Notes under the pieces: model-generated | The model's database searches: none | Told to the model about the DNA's origin: nothing | Seen by the model: the letters and a program-made list of their open reading frames with translations, nothing else | Translations under genes and position numbers: made by a program | In this document: positions 52,201 to 60,575 of the stretch, piece by piece | How the letters are laid out: the number at the start of each line of letters is the position of its first letter | Position numbering within the stretch: the first letter of the stretch is position 1 | Source of the DNA: an uncultured Bacilli bacterium | GTDB taxonomy: Bacteria; Bacillota_I; Bacilli_A; RFN20; CAG-826 | Length of the DNA stretch: 64,000 bases | Direction: 5' to 3' | NCBI GenBank assembly: GCA_934140155.1 | Contig: CAKPBC010000009.1 | Location: 1 to 64,000, forward strand

Positions 52201-52228
52201 TAATAAGGAGGATAACACAAATGAATAA
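49208..52228 (+). CDS. Membrane-tethered GH3 glycosidase with permuted domains, cluster 2
   Basis: This 1006-aa paralogue of the enzyme at 34207 has the same membrane-segment/alpha-beta sandwich/fibronectin/TIM-barrel/membrane-segment order. Landmarks are MEGAVLAKNDG, VGATGTHGARAIPYLLYG, YPFGYGLSYT, IGGRNFEYYSED, KHFALNPTENHRN (about residue 790) and the nucleophile Asp in GVIVTDYSYDN (about 868). The barrel loops differ from the cluster 1 enzyme around the substrate side (NQESNRVGVYTWC against NPTENHRNYLYNWC), so the two may prefer different sugars. It overlaps the following gene by 8 nt. Confidence 0.85.
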   Translation: MKKRVKLIVNFAGMIVLASATVIGNVVCNIFESQINSYLCPPISNNKSNSTESASGEDLVKEIVMEGAVLAKNDGVLPLSKSDNNKINIFGWSVTDWVMAGGGSGTVSPKDNDWNNTVDLLKAFDLYEYGVSYNQDLIDAYSKFHKPFRNVGFGQSGQRGRTDIFEPKLSDKSVYSDELLENAKNYSDTALFVISRTGHESTDVSPDYIKITNTEKEMLTYLGENYKNVIVLINACNTMVLDFVDTIPGIDACLVVGATGTHGARAIPYLLYGDNSPSGHFADTYAYELESNVNYDYITNIGKYTNANEYLGDLATKSDAYMDFVEGIYVGYKWYETADKEGVWNNAKYTRKVLDGEGQEVTLNGYDSVVQYPFGYGLSYTKFEWSNPVITVKDKDGKEITNGTFTDESKITIDVTVKNIGEVAGKDVVQVYLTAPYKDGQIEKSYVSLVGYEKTIKLEPQSEQKVSIEIDPNDFTSYDCYDKNENGFKGYELESGDYELKLMTDSHHLKEMSKNTFALKVEDTIKVSKDKATGAEVSNKFTYPTAYDGYSLDGNNGDENANIPFISRNNLPDPYEFKRGENRKVTASIAKKVKITQELGDEWDNATTDVFGKEVDQTKEKWGQTNTSYKLAENGRITELGYELGANYDDARWNDLLNQLKIGSATNLVGNGYSITRINEIGLPSLSAYDGPLQIKGYNPGVDGKVGNGYTSNTVLAQTFNKKLALEWGVSYGTDCVNLNVASAWAPGTNIHRTPIGGRNFEYYSEDPFLSSTMVVNAITGLQRTGTFPYLKHFALNPTENHRNYLYNWCTEQTLRETYLKSFQKAIEVADCMGLMTSYGRIGICYTGGSEALIEGVARQEWGFKGVIVTDYSYDNKFMNIDHGLRAGNDLGMGSKLNYMGADYSFNYSDSATPRIQKQLKKAVKHACFAYAHTQVINKNWNEYIKDHPDEGKTIDSAVIIDSWNWWKPTIVAFDIMVGCGIAIWAYETIRKKSWFENNKEDNTNE

Positions 52229-55200
52229 GAAAAAGATTATTGAAAAAGTTGTTATTTCTTCAGTTGTGGCAATTTGTGCTGGTGTTGCTATGGGACAAGT
52301 AATTAGTTCCAAAGTTGCTTACGATAAATATCGTTCTTCATTAGAAGAAGCAGAAAAAAATCGTGTTGGCAATCCAGAACTTGATTCTATTAGTGTTAAG
52401 TTAAAAGATGGTATTGGTTACTTTAAAAACGGCAAAGCTTCGCCAAATAAAGATGATTTTGAAGTGCAAGCTAATTTCACAGTTAAAAACGGCGAGGATT
52501 ATTCTTCTAATTTAACAAGTAAACAATTCAATATGGAAGTTAATAAAGATTTTGCTAATAATGGTGGAGAAATTAAATTCACATATTTAACGAAAGAAAC
52601 AACAATTAATATATCTTTAAAAGATGTAATTCCAACTGGTTTAACAGTAACTAAAAATCCAAACATTATTAATTATGAAGAAGGTAAAACATTTGATCCT
52701 ACTGGTATGGTTGTGGAAGTATTATATAATGATGGTTCAAAATTAAGTATTGATGCTTCTAAGTTAGTAGTGGACACTACAACACCTTTAAAAGTTAGTG
52801 ACAAATCTTGGAATATTTCTTATAAATTTAATGGTGTTACTTTAAATGGAAAAGTTAATATTTCTGTTTTGAAAAAAGGCGAATTTAGTGATGGAAAACT
52901 TATTGGTATTACTGTTTCAGCAGGTAAAGCGATAGCTTTTGCTGATGAACCAAGAGCTAATAGTAATTTAGATGATTTAGTTGTAATGGGTCAATTTGAT
53001 TCTGGTAACTATGTACAATTAAACAAAGATCAATATGATATAGCGGATAAAGAAGTTATTGTTGATTTTGGTAAAAAAACTAATTTATCAATTTGCGCTA
53101 AGGATAACAAACAAGTATTTTGTGAAGTTGAAACAGAAGTTGTTAAACGTAATAAAGGCGAGAATGCCGTTATTAGTGGCGGTAATGTTTTATCCGCAAC
53201 TACTTATAATTTCGTTAATAATGAATATGTTCCAAGTAATGTTATTAATTATGTCGGTAATTTAAGCGATGGATCAACATTAAAATTTAATTTCCAATCT
53301 AAAAGTTATATTCGTGCTTCACTTAAATTAAGAGTGGCATCTAATTATTTATTACTTGATGGAACTAACTATCATACAGAAGAATTACAACTTAATAAAT
53401 TATTAGACATTAATGTTAACGGCGCTTCAAAAATAATTTCCAAAGACAAAATTATTGAGCGTGTTGGTAATTCAAGCGACAAAAATAAACCATCCCAAGT
53501 TTATTATGATGTAGTTCTTAATGATGTATTTATTAAAGGCGGAAATAACACGATTACCTTAAGTATTAAAGATAGTGGATTACGTAATTATGATGACACA
53601 ATGGCTTCTATTAACATTGATTACCTAGATGTAATAATGCTAGAAGATAAATCAATTAGTTTAGGTGAATATAATCAAATTACAACATCTAATAATCTAA
53701 CTAAAGTAATAAATGCTAACAAATATTATGAAACAGATAAAAGTTTGGCACTATTAGCTAATAAAGATATACAAGGTGGATGTAGTGATGGTGAATATGG
53801 CTATTTCGCCACTAGTGGATTTGGCGGTGCTGGTACAAGAATTGTTAAATTTGATTTTACTACTAATGAAGTTATTAAAAATAGTGGAGAAGTAGATATT
53901 GGTTATGTTAAAGGTTCATGGCTAACTGATAGTAATAACTATAATAAATTATTCTTTGAAAATGGAAAAATCGGAATATTTACTTTGGATAATAAAGTTT
54001 CTTATTACGATTCTACTACTTTAGAATTATTAGAAAAAGGAGTTGCTTTAGGTAGTAATAGCATTGATGCATCTTACAATGAATTTATTGAAGAGTATGC
54101 TGTTGTTGATAAATCATTTAATCTAAAATTCTACAATAAAGACAAAAACACAATTATTGATAAAGGTGTAGCACTTAAATTCAATAAAAGTGGTTATACA
54201 TTCCGTTCTATTTCTAGTGACGAAGACTATATTTATGCTGTTTATCGTGACAATAACGAGTCGGTTACTACGGCATTAATTGAAGTTTACGATTGGAATG
54301 GAGTAAGAGCTAAAGATGACTTAGTTATTGATTGTTCAAATGGCTTATCTCAGTCCAATAATCGTACAGTTCAAAATATGGTATTCGTTAATGGAAGCAC
54401 TTATTTAGTTGGACGTGCTTATAGTGGAAATAATAGAGGTATGTTTGCTAGCAAATTAACAATGTCATTAAATGAATTTTCAACATTTGATACTAGTTTA
54501 TTAGGTGGATATGTTCAAAATGTTATGAAAGAAGGAAAAGATCCAGCATTTACTAATCAAGTTTTAAGTAATTCTATTGCAATAAGTAAAGAATATGATG
54601 GTAAAAATGTAAACTTATTCTCTGTTGAAGGTGGATGCAGTGATGGAAAATATCTTTATTACGCTTTAACTAGTAACGGAAGACAATATGTCACAATCGT
54701 TAAATATGATTTAGATAAAAATGAAGTAATTGCTTCTTCAGATGTTCTTCAATTGTTTGAAAAATCAAGTTGGAGGGAAGATTGTAACTTATTCTATCAA
54801 AATGGTTTGATTTATCTAATCAATAATGAAAATGATACGATGAAAGCATTTGATTCTAATACATTAACGTTAAGAAATGATATAAGTGCAATTAAGTTTG
54901 GTGATGAAAATTCAAATTATAGTAAAATAACTTCAGTTGGATATAATGAATCTACTAAGAATTATGTCTTTAGTATTGGTGGAAAAATGTACATAACTGA
55001 TGAAGATAAGAATGTTACCAACACTATTTCGCTAAAAGCAGAACACACAAAAGATTTCTTTAAAGATTTTGCTTTGGCTCCAGATAGTGGTGCGGCGTTC
55101 CAAACTTTATATGCGGATAACGGATATATCTATGCATTATTCAACCATAATGCTTGGTTAGCTAGTGAAATTCAAATATTTGACTGGTCAGGTAATAAAA

Positions 55201-55364
55201 TTAAAACCGTTACTATAGAAGTTGACACTAACGATGTTTTAAATAAAGCAAATGGATCATATAATATCCAAAATTTAGTCGAATTAAACGGCAAGTTATA
55301 TCTAAGTGTCTTATCTTTTGGTGGTAATAAAGGTTTATATTTATACGAAATAAGTTATAAATAG
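52221..55364 (+). CDS. Membrane-anchored Ig-like/propeller-like protein, cluster 2
   Basis: This 1047-aa paralogue of the protein at 37173 has an N-terminal anchor (KKIIEKVVISSVVAICAGVA). Three Ig-like units follow, the second again Big_3-like (NPNIINYEEGKTFDPTGMVV...LYNDGSKLS), then a sandwich region and two propeller-like modules. The first module starts GGCSDGEYGYFAT, the second GGCSDGKYLYYAL, and each closes with a NIQNLV/VQNMV...LYLSV line. The start at 52221 is set by AAGGAGG (52205-52211); a longer frame starting at 52167 lies inside the GH3 gene and is rejected. It is the last gene of cluster 2, followed by a terminator. Confidence 0.8.
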   Translation: MNKKKIIEKVVISSVVAICAGVAMGQVISSKVAYDKYRSSLEEAEKNRVGNPELDSISVKLKDGIGYFKNGKASPNKDDFEVQANFTVKNGEDYSSNLTSKQFNMEVNKDFANNGGEIKFTYLTKETTINISLKDVIPTGLTVTKNPNIINYEEGKTFDPTGMVVEVLYNDGSKLSIDASKLVVDTTTPLKVSDKSWNISYKFNGVTLNGKVNISVLKKGEFSDGKLIGITVSAGKAIAFADEPRANSNLDDLVVMGQFDSGNYVQLNKDQYDIADKEVIVDFGKKTNLSICAKDNKQVFCEVETEVVKRNKGENAVISGGNVLSATTYNFVNNEYVPSNVINYVGNLSDGSTLKFNFQSKSYIRASLKLRVASNYLLLDGTNYHTEELQLNKLLDINVNGASKIISKDKIIERVGNSSDKNKPSQVYYDVVLNDVFIKGGNNTITLSIKDSGLRNYDDTMASINIDYLDVIMLEDKSISLGEYNQITTSNNLTKVINANKYYETDKSLALLANKDIQGGCSDGEYGYFATSGFGGAGTRIVKFDFTTNEVIKNSGEVDIGYVKGSWLTDSNNYNKLFFENGKIGIFTLDNKVSYYDSTTLELLEKGVALGSNSIDASYNEFIEEYAVVDKSFNLKFYNKDKNTIIDKGVALKFNKSGYTFRSISSDEDYIYAVYRDNNESVTTALIEVYDWNGVRAKDDLVIDCSNGLSQSNNRTVQNMVFVNGSTYLVGRAYSGNNRGMFASKLTMSLNEFSTFDTSLLGGYVQNVMKEGKDPAFTNQVLSNSIAISKEYDGKNVNLFSVEGGCSDGKYLYYALTSNGRQYVTIVKYDLDKNEVIASSDVLQLFEKSSWREDCNLFYQNGLIYLINNENDTMKAFDSNTLTLRNDISAIKFGDENSNYSKITSVGYNESTKNYVFSIGGKMYITDEDKNVTNTISLKAEHTKDFFKDFALAPDSGAAFQTLYADNGYIYALFNHNAWLASEIQIFDWSGNKIKTVTIEVDTNDVLNKANGSYNIQNLVELNGKLYLSVLSFGGNKGLYLYEISYK

Positions 55365-55371
55365 TTCTTAC

Positions 55372-55406
55372 AAAAGATGCGTTACATAAAAGTGATGCAT
55401 CTTTTT
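55372..55406 (+). terminator. Intrinsic terminator of cluster 2
   Basis: AAAAGATGC (55372-55380) pairs with GCATCTTTT (55397-55405), 16-nt loop, ending in a run of five T. Confidence 0.75.
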
Positions 55407-55462
55407 AAAAAACTTAGATTTAGCTATGAAAATGTGTTACACTAGTGCAGGAGATTTAAGTT

Positions 55463-56263
55463 ATGAAATATTCCTTATTAGCGGTCGATATGGATGGAAC
55501 ATTATTAAATAGTAATAAAACTATTGATGAAGACACAATCAAAGCGATTAATAGATTAGTTGACAATGATATTTTATTTGTTATTGCTACTGGACGTGCG
55601 CCACGCGCTATTTTAGAATATAAAAACATTATTTTTAATGCTCCAATAATTTCTTATAATGGGGCATTAGTAATTGATGCTAAAACGCAAAAGATACTAT
55701 ATGAAAAAACTATGCTTTATGAAAGTGCAAAGTTAGTTTATGAACTAGGAAGTAAATTAAATGCGACAATGTGCATTTGGGCTAATAACATTTTATATAC
55801 TAATGCCACAAATGAATTTATTGATTATTATAAATCCATTTATAAAATTGAACCAATTTTTGTTCATGATTTTTCTTTGTTAAAAGAAAAAAATATTACA
55901 AAAATCGTATGGCTAGATAAACCAATTAACATTGAAAAATTTAAAGTAATTTGTGAAGATAAATTAAAAGTAGTGAATAGTTTTGTATCTGCACCTTATC
56001 TTTTAGAATTTGTCGATATTGAAGCCACAAAAGGAAATGCTTTAAAATTCATTGGGGAATTTTATCACATTCCACAAAGTGAAATTGTCGCTATCGGGGA
56101 TAGTTATAATGATTTAAGCATGATTGATTATGCTGGATTAGGAGTGGCAATGGATAATGCTTCTTTAGAAATAAAAAAACACGCCAATTACATTACGCTA
56201 TCTAATGATAAAGGCGGAGTAAAACACGTTATTGATAATATTATTTTAAAAGTAAGTGTATAA
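55463..56263 (+). CDS. Cof-type HAD phosphatase
   Basis: This 266-aa protein is a Cof/YidA-type haloacid-dehalogenase phosphatase. Motif I is AVDMDGTLLNS (nucleophile and acid Asp, about residues 7-17), motif II is FVIATGRAP, motif III Lys lies in the ATKGNAL region, and motif IV is AIGDSYNDLSMI (about 212-223). The C2 cap lies between. Such enzymes remove phosphate from sugar phosphates, nucleotides or flavin precursors, usually with loose specificity. Length is typical. GCAGGAG precedes the ATG. Monocistronic, with a strong terminator behind it. Confidence 0.88.
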   Translation: MKYSLLAVDMDGTLLNSNKTIDEDTIKAINRLVDNDILFVIATGRAPRAILEYKNIIFNAPIISYNGALVIDAKTQKILYEKTMLYESAKLVYELGSKLNATMCIWANNILYTNATNEFIDYYKSIYKIEPIFVHDFSLLKEKNITKIVWLDKPINIEKFKVICEDKLKVVNSFVSAPYLLEFVDIEATKGNALKFIGEFYHIPQSEIVAIGDSYNDLSMIDYAGLGVAMDNASLEIKKHANYITLSNDKGGVKHVIDNIILKVSV

Positions 56264-56322
56264 GATAAGATTTTTAAACTTCTAAACTATTATATAGTTT
56301 ACACATTAAATATTAATATGAT

Positions 56323-56365
56323 AAACTTATGTTATAAAACGCATTAACATAAGTTTATTTTTTTT
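56323..56365 (+). terminator. Intrinsic terminator
   Basis: AAACTTATGTTA (56323-56334) pairs perfectly with TAACATAAGTTT (56345-56356), followed by ATTTTTTTT. Confidence 0.85.
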
Positions 56366-56397
56366 GTGCTTGCATTTGTTAAAAAGGAGAGATGACT

Positions 56398-58533
56398 ATG
56401 GTCTATAAAATCTTGTCTATTGTTTTCTTAATATGCATATTAAGCGTATTATTTATTACTATTTATAATGTAATTAAAAAGAGAAAACTTGTTTCAAAAA
56501 ATAATATCACAATGCTTCTCCCAGCATTTTTGATTTTATATTTTATGTATGTAACCGCAAGTATTTATGGAAAAAGTACAAGTGGGAATAAATTAGATGT
56601 GTTTTTCTATTTTTCTTTAATTAAAGACACATTAGAAGCTTTTGCATTTAAATCAAATTCTTCTTTAGCGCGTCCTTTATTTGAAAGTTCACTTATTTGG
56701 AAATTTGATTTTATATTAGTCTTATTATTATGTTCATTAACAACAGTCTTAACAGTTTTAGTTGTAGCAACTAATAAATCACAAAATAATCATAAAATCA
56801 ATAAAATTCTTAAGCAAAATGGTGATATTGTTATTGGCTATAGTAAATCAGCACTTAAATATTTAGAAAATAATAAGAATGCATTTATTATGGATCGTAA
56901 AATTGATTATAAAACTTATTCAGATTTGGTTAATAAAAATATTCTTATTAAACGTGGTAAAGTTACATCTCCTAAGTTTATTAATAAAATTGCTCAAGGT
57001 GAACGTCACTTAATATTATTTAAAGATTCCGAGTATTCATATTCTGAAGTTGTAGAAATCTATAAAGAAATTATTAAAGCAAAAAATCTTAATAAAGATT
57101 TGAATAATGCTATTTACTTACATATTGAAGCTGATTGTGATGAAATAAGAGCACTAACTGATCAATTTAATAAAAATGATGAGCATATGGTTAAATCATA
57201 TGTTACTTGCTTTAATCGTTATGAACTTATTGCTCGTGAATTTATAAAAGATTATCCAATGAGCCGATATATTCCACGTGATTTTTATACTAGTAACTTT
57301 GCTTTACAAAGTGATAAACAAATTAACGCAATGTTTATAGGATTTGGTAAAGTTAACTTAGCTTTATTTAAATTAATGGCGATGGAATTCCAATTTGCCA
57401 AAGAGGAAAATGGACGTTTTGTTGCTTCTCCAATAAATTATATGGTTTATGATAACCAAGATCGCTGTCTTAATAATGATGCCTTTTCTATTATTGATTT
57501 TGAAATAAATAGCAATTATAAAAATAGTGATTTACCAAAACCAGAAAAGATTTGTAACTTAGCACATCAAAAAAAAGATGTATATTCTCCTAAAATTAAA
57601 AAAGAGCTATTAAAAATGATTAATGACAATTCTTATACATATATTGTTGTTTCTTTAGCCAGTGATTTAGAAAATTTGGGTTACGCTAATAACTTGATTA
57701 ATTTCTTAGGTGATTTACCAAATTATAAAGTATTTGTAAGAATTAAAGGCGATACGTTATATAAGAATCAACAAGAAGATTCTCGCCTTGTATATTTTGG
57801 AAAAGAAGGTATGGAATTTATGCATTCGGCAATTGTAAATGAAGATATTATTAAAATTGCACAAATTACCAATGGCAAATATAACTCATTATCTCCTTTA
57901 CCAAAAGATCAATTATATGGTTGGGAAGCACAACTTCCTATTAAACAATATGCAAGTATTTATCGAACATTAAATCTTCCATTTGCTTTAAATTTAATTG
58001 GATTTGATATTGCTAAAAAAGACAATATCAAAAAAGGCTATGTAGAAGTAACCGAAGAAGAATATTTTAAAATATACAATCATACAAATAATGAAAGTCT
58101 AAAATATGAAGATTATTTTAAACTCAGTGTAGCTAATATGTTGGCATTTATTGAACATAGTCGTTGGAATGCTCATTATTTATTATCAGGTTATAAGGTA
58201 ATGAATTTTAAAGAATTTGCACCTAAAGATGGAAGTGGAAGAAAAAATCATCAATCTCATGGTAATTTTAAAAAACATGCTTGTTTAACCACTTACTATG
58301 AAGGCTTAGATAAATTAATTAAAAAAATGTATTTAATGGATAAATATGGCGAAGATTATGCAAACAAGAAAGTTAGCAAAACTGATATTAAATCAAAAGA
58401 ATTTATGGATGATGCGATGATTTATTATTATGATTTCTTGTTTATGGATGATTTATATAAGAACTTAGCAAATGCGCCAATAAAAATCATAAAAAAGGAA
58501 CCAAAAAAAGAAGAAGTAAAAGAGAAAAAATAA
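56398..58533 (+). CDS. Membrane protein with TrkA-N-like and RyR-like regions
   Basis: This 711-aa protein has about three membrane segments (residues 5-25, 38-58, 100-125). Two nucleotide-binding-like regions follow: GDIVIGYSKSALKYLE (about 143) and MFIGFGKVNLALFKLMA (about 310), resembling TrkA-N/RCK Rossmann domains. The C-terminal region contains FIEHSRWNAHYLLSGY (about 585) and KHACLTTYYEGLDKL, which resemble the bacterial RyR (ryanodine-receptor) domain found fused to TrkA-N in some bacteria. An ion-channel-like or nucleotide-sensing membrane role is inference. The last 15 residues are Lys/Glu-rich. The start at 56398 has AAGGAGA at 7 nt; the ATG at 56392 is too close. Confidence 0.6.
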   Translation: MVYKILSIVFLICILSVLFITIYNVIKKRKLVSKNNITMLLPAFLILYFMYVTASIYGKSTSGNKLDVFFYFSLIKDTLEAFAFKSNSSLARPLFESSLIWKFDFILVLLLCSLTTVLTVLVVATNKSQNNHKINKILKQNGDIVIGYSKSALKYLENNKNAFIMDRKIDYKTYSDLVNKNILIKRGKVTSPKFINKIAQGERHLILFKDSEYSYSEVVEIYKEIIKAKNLNKDLNNAIYLHIEADCDEIRALTDQFNKNDEHMVKSYVTCFNRYELIAREFIKDYPMSRYIPRDFYTSNFALQSDKQINAMFIGFGKVNLALFKLMAMEFQFAKEENGRFVASPINYMVYDNQDRCLNNDAFSIIDFEINSNYKNSDLPKPEKICNLAHQKKDVYSPKIKKELLKMINDNSYTYIVVSLASDLENLGYANNLINFLGDLPNYKVFVRIKGDTLYKNQQEDSRLVYFGKEGMEFMHSAIVNEDIIKIAQITNGKYNSLSPLPKDQLYGWEAQLPIKQYASIYRTLNLPFALNLIGFDIAKKDNIKKGYVEVTEEEYFKIYNHTNNESLKYEDYFKLSVANMLAFIEHSRWNAHYLLSGYKVMNFKEFAPKDGSGRKNHQSHGNFKKHACLTTYYEGLDKLIKKMYLMDKYGEDYANKKVSKTDIKSKEFMDDAMIYYYDFLFMDDLYKNLANAPIKIIKKEPKKEEVKEKK

Positions 58534-58549
58534 ACAATCTAAATTTCAG

Positions 58550-58600
58550 TGTTTAATTTTAAAATTAAAACATTGCGGTATGTATTATATTTGATAAAAT
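58550..58600 (+). promoter_or_regulatory. Palindrome and promoter of the DUF1538-PII operon
   Basis: A near-perfect palindrome (TGTTTAATTTT/AAAATTAAAACA, about 58550-58572, one base off) ends at the -35 TTGCGG (58573-58578). The -10 TAAAAT (58595-58600) follows after 16 bp. The palindrome could be an operator or a weak terminator of the gene upstream. Confidence 0.45.
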
Positions 58601-58624
58601 AAGCAAAAAAAGGAGGACAAAATA

Positions 58625-60157
58625 TTGATACAATTGTTAGGAAAAATTAAAGAAGCATTAATTTCCGTATTACCAATTACGTTAATCGTAGTGATACTAA
58701 ACTTTACCCCTTTAGTTAATCTTTCTACTTATGAAATGATTGTATTTCTAGTATCAGCGTTATTATTAATTATTGGAATCGGATTATTCAATTTAGGAGC
58801 CGATATGGCTATGACTCCAATGGGGGAAAAAGTCGGATCAGGTTTAACAAAAAGTAAGAGTTTACCCGTAGTTTTAATTATTTGTTTTCTATTAGGATTA
58901 TTAATAACTATCGCTGAACCTGATTTAATGGTTTTAGCTTCATATGTTAAAAGTATTGTCTCTGCACCATTACTAATTGGATTAGTGGGATTTGGTGTAG
59001 CAATGTTTTTAGTAGTTGCTGTTATAAGAATGACTGGTAAAAATGATTTATCTTCGATTCTTATGTATTTATATATGGTGTTATTTGCTTTAGCATCAAT
59101 TGTAATGGCACGTGGAAATGGTGATTTATTAGCGTTAGCGTTTGACTCTGGTGGCGTTACTACTGGGCCAATTACTGTTCCATTTATTATGGCACTTGGT
59201 GTTGGATTTGCTTCCGTGTTAAGTGGCAAAAAGAGTTCAGAAAATAGCTTTGGTGTTGTAGCATTATGTTCAATTGGACCAATTCTTGCTGTATTAGTAT
59301 TAGGAATATTTAACACCAAAACTATTAATTATGTTCCAGAAGATTTCTCATTAAGCAGTAATTTGTTATCAGTAATTGGAGAGACTTTATGGAGTGTTAC
59401 AAAAGAAGTAACAATTGCATTAGGAATGGTCGTAATTTTCTTCTTTATTATTCAAGGAATTTGTTTAAAATTGCCGAAGAAAAAATTAGTGCAAATTGGT
59501 GTTGGTATTGTTTATACATATTTAGGCTTAATTATTTTCTTAACATCAGTTAATATTGGTTTTAAAAATGTTGGTTATAAAATAGGTGAACAACTAGCTA
59601 CCTCTCATCCAACCTTATTAGCGGTATTTGGCTTTATTATTGGTTTAGTTGTCGTTTTAGCAGAACCGGCAGTTCACGTTTTAAATAAACAAGTTGAAGA
59701 AGTAACCGATGGACAAATTAAAAAGCGCTCAATGTTAATTGCTTTATCAGTAGGTGTTGGTATTTCAATTTGTTTATCAGTAATTAGAATAATTTATAAT
59801 TTTTCAATTCTTTATTATTTGATTCCAGGTTATTTAATTTCTTTAGGATTATCATTCTTTGTTCCTAAAATTTATACTGCTATCGCGTTTGACTCAGGTG
59901 GTGTTGCCTCTGGACCACTTACCTCAACATTTATCTTACCATTTGCAATTGGCGCTTGTATGGCATTAAATGGTGAAAGTGGAGCCGCTAAAGTACTGAC
60001 GGATGCGTTTGGTATTGTGGCAATGGTTGCTATGACTCCACTCATTACTATTCAATTATTAGGTTTTAAATCAGTTATTACTAATAAATTAAAAGAAAAG
60101 ATTGCAATGCATCGAATCTTAGATGCTGATGATGAGCAAATCATCGATTTTGAATAG
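58625..60157 (+). CDS. DUF1538 membrane protein (two repeats)
   Basis: This 510-aa integral membrane protein is built from two homologous halves of the DUF1538 type. Each half has an AEP motif in a helix (ITIAEPDLMVLA near residue 99, VLAEPAVHVL near 345) and a glycine-rich FDSGGVTTGPITVPFI / FDSGGVASGPLTSTFI line (about 178 and 420). The inverted-repeat look and the two FDSGG motifs suggest a transporter; the substrate is unknown. It begins with TTG at 58625: AGGAGG lies 8 nt before it and there is no usable ATG nearby. Two PII-like genes follow, so its activity is probably gated by a PII-type signal. Confidence 0.82.
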   Translation: MIQLLGKIKEALISVLPITLIVVILNFTPLVNLSTYEMIVFLVSALLLIIGIGLFNLGADMAMTPMGEKVGSGLTKSKSLPVVLIICFLLGLLITIAEPDLMVLASYVKSIVSAPLLIGLVGFGVAMFLVVAVIRMTGKNDLSSILMYLYMVLFALASIVMARGNGDLLALAFDSGGVTTGPITVPFIMALGVGFASVLSGKKSSENSFGVVALCSIGPILAVLVLGIFNTKTINYVPEDFSLSSNLLSVIGETLWSVTKEVTIALGMVVIFFFIIQGICLKLPKKKLVQIGVGIVYTYLGLIIFLTSVNIGFKNVGYKIGEQLATSHPTLLAVFGFIIGLVVVLAEPAVHVLNKQVEEVTDGQIKKRSMLIALSVGVGISICLSVIRIIYNFSILYYLIPGYLISLGLSFFVPKIYTAIAFDSGGVASGPLTSTFILPFAIGACMALNGESGAAKVLTDAFGIVAMVAMTPLITIQLLGFKSVITNKLKEKIAMHRILDADDEQIIDFE

Positions 60158-60167
60158 GAGGGATATT

Positions 60168-60575
60168 ATGAAAAAAGAACTTAAGAATAAAGTAGAAAAT
60201 AACAAAACAAAAAATATCGCCCCTAAAAAATTAAAACTATTAATTACTGTGGTTAATCGAAAAAAAGCTGATTATTACGTTGATTTGTTGCAAGATTTTG
60301 AAGCAAATATGCAACTAGTAACTTATGGAAGAGGAACCGCTAATTCGGAAATGCTCAATATGCTTGGTTTAGCGGATGCTGAAAAAGCCGTGATATTCTC
60401 GATTGTTAAAGATGAAAATATTAAGAAAATTTTAGAAACTCTTGAAGAAAAATTTGCCACTATCCGTGATGGGAAAGGCATTGCTTATAGTGTTTCATTA
60501 AATAGTGTGATTGGTGTTGCTATCTATCAATTTTTAGCAAATAATCGCCCATTAATTGTGAAGGAGGAAAAATAA
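60168..60575 (+). CDS. PII-like regulatory protein 1
   Basis: This 135-aa protein has a Lys-rich N-terminal extension of about 20 residues and then a PII-like ferredoxin fold: KLLITVVNRKKADYYVDLL, a T-loop-like QLVTYGRGTANSEMLNMLGL, and DGKGIAYSVSLNSVIGV. PII proteins bind ATP/ADP and often 2-oxoglutarate and plug or release transporters. Adjacent placement suggests the DUF1538 protein as target. It carries the same RGTAN segment as the next gene's product. The start at 60168 is fixed by AGGAGG overlapping the upstream stop; the longer frame from 60123 lies within the upstream gene. Confidence 0.78.
   Translation: MKKELKNKVENNKTKNIAPKKLKLLITVVNRKKADYYVDLLQDFEANMQLVTYGRGTANSEMLNMLGLADAEKAVIFSIVKDENIKKILETLEEKFATIRDGKGIAYSVSLNSVIGVAIYQFLANNRPLIVKEEK

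Noticed and set aside
52167..52220. N-terminal extension of the cluster 2 Ig/propeller protein
   Set aside because: The extra 18 codons lie inside the GH3 gene and are not in the paralogue; AAGGAGG points to the ATG at 52221.
58729..59319. 196-aa minus-strand frame within the DUF1538 gene
   Set aside because: It is antisense to a well conserved membrane protein, and its composition (Asn/Ile/Thr) is that of an antisense shadow.
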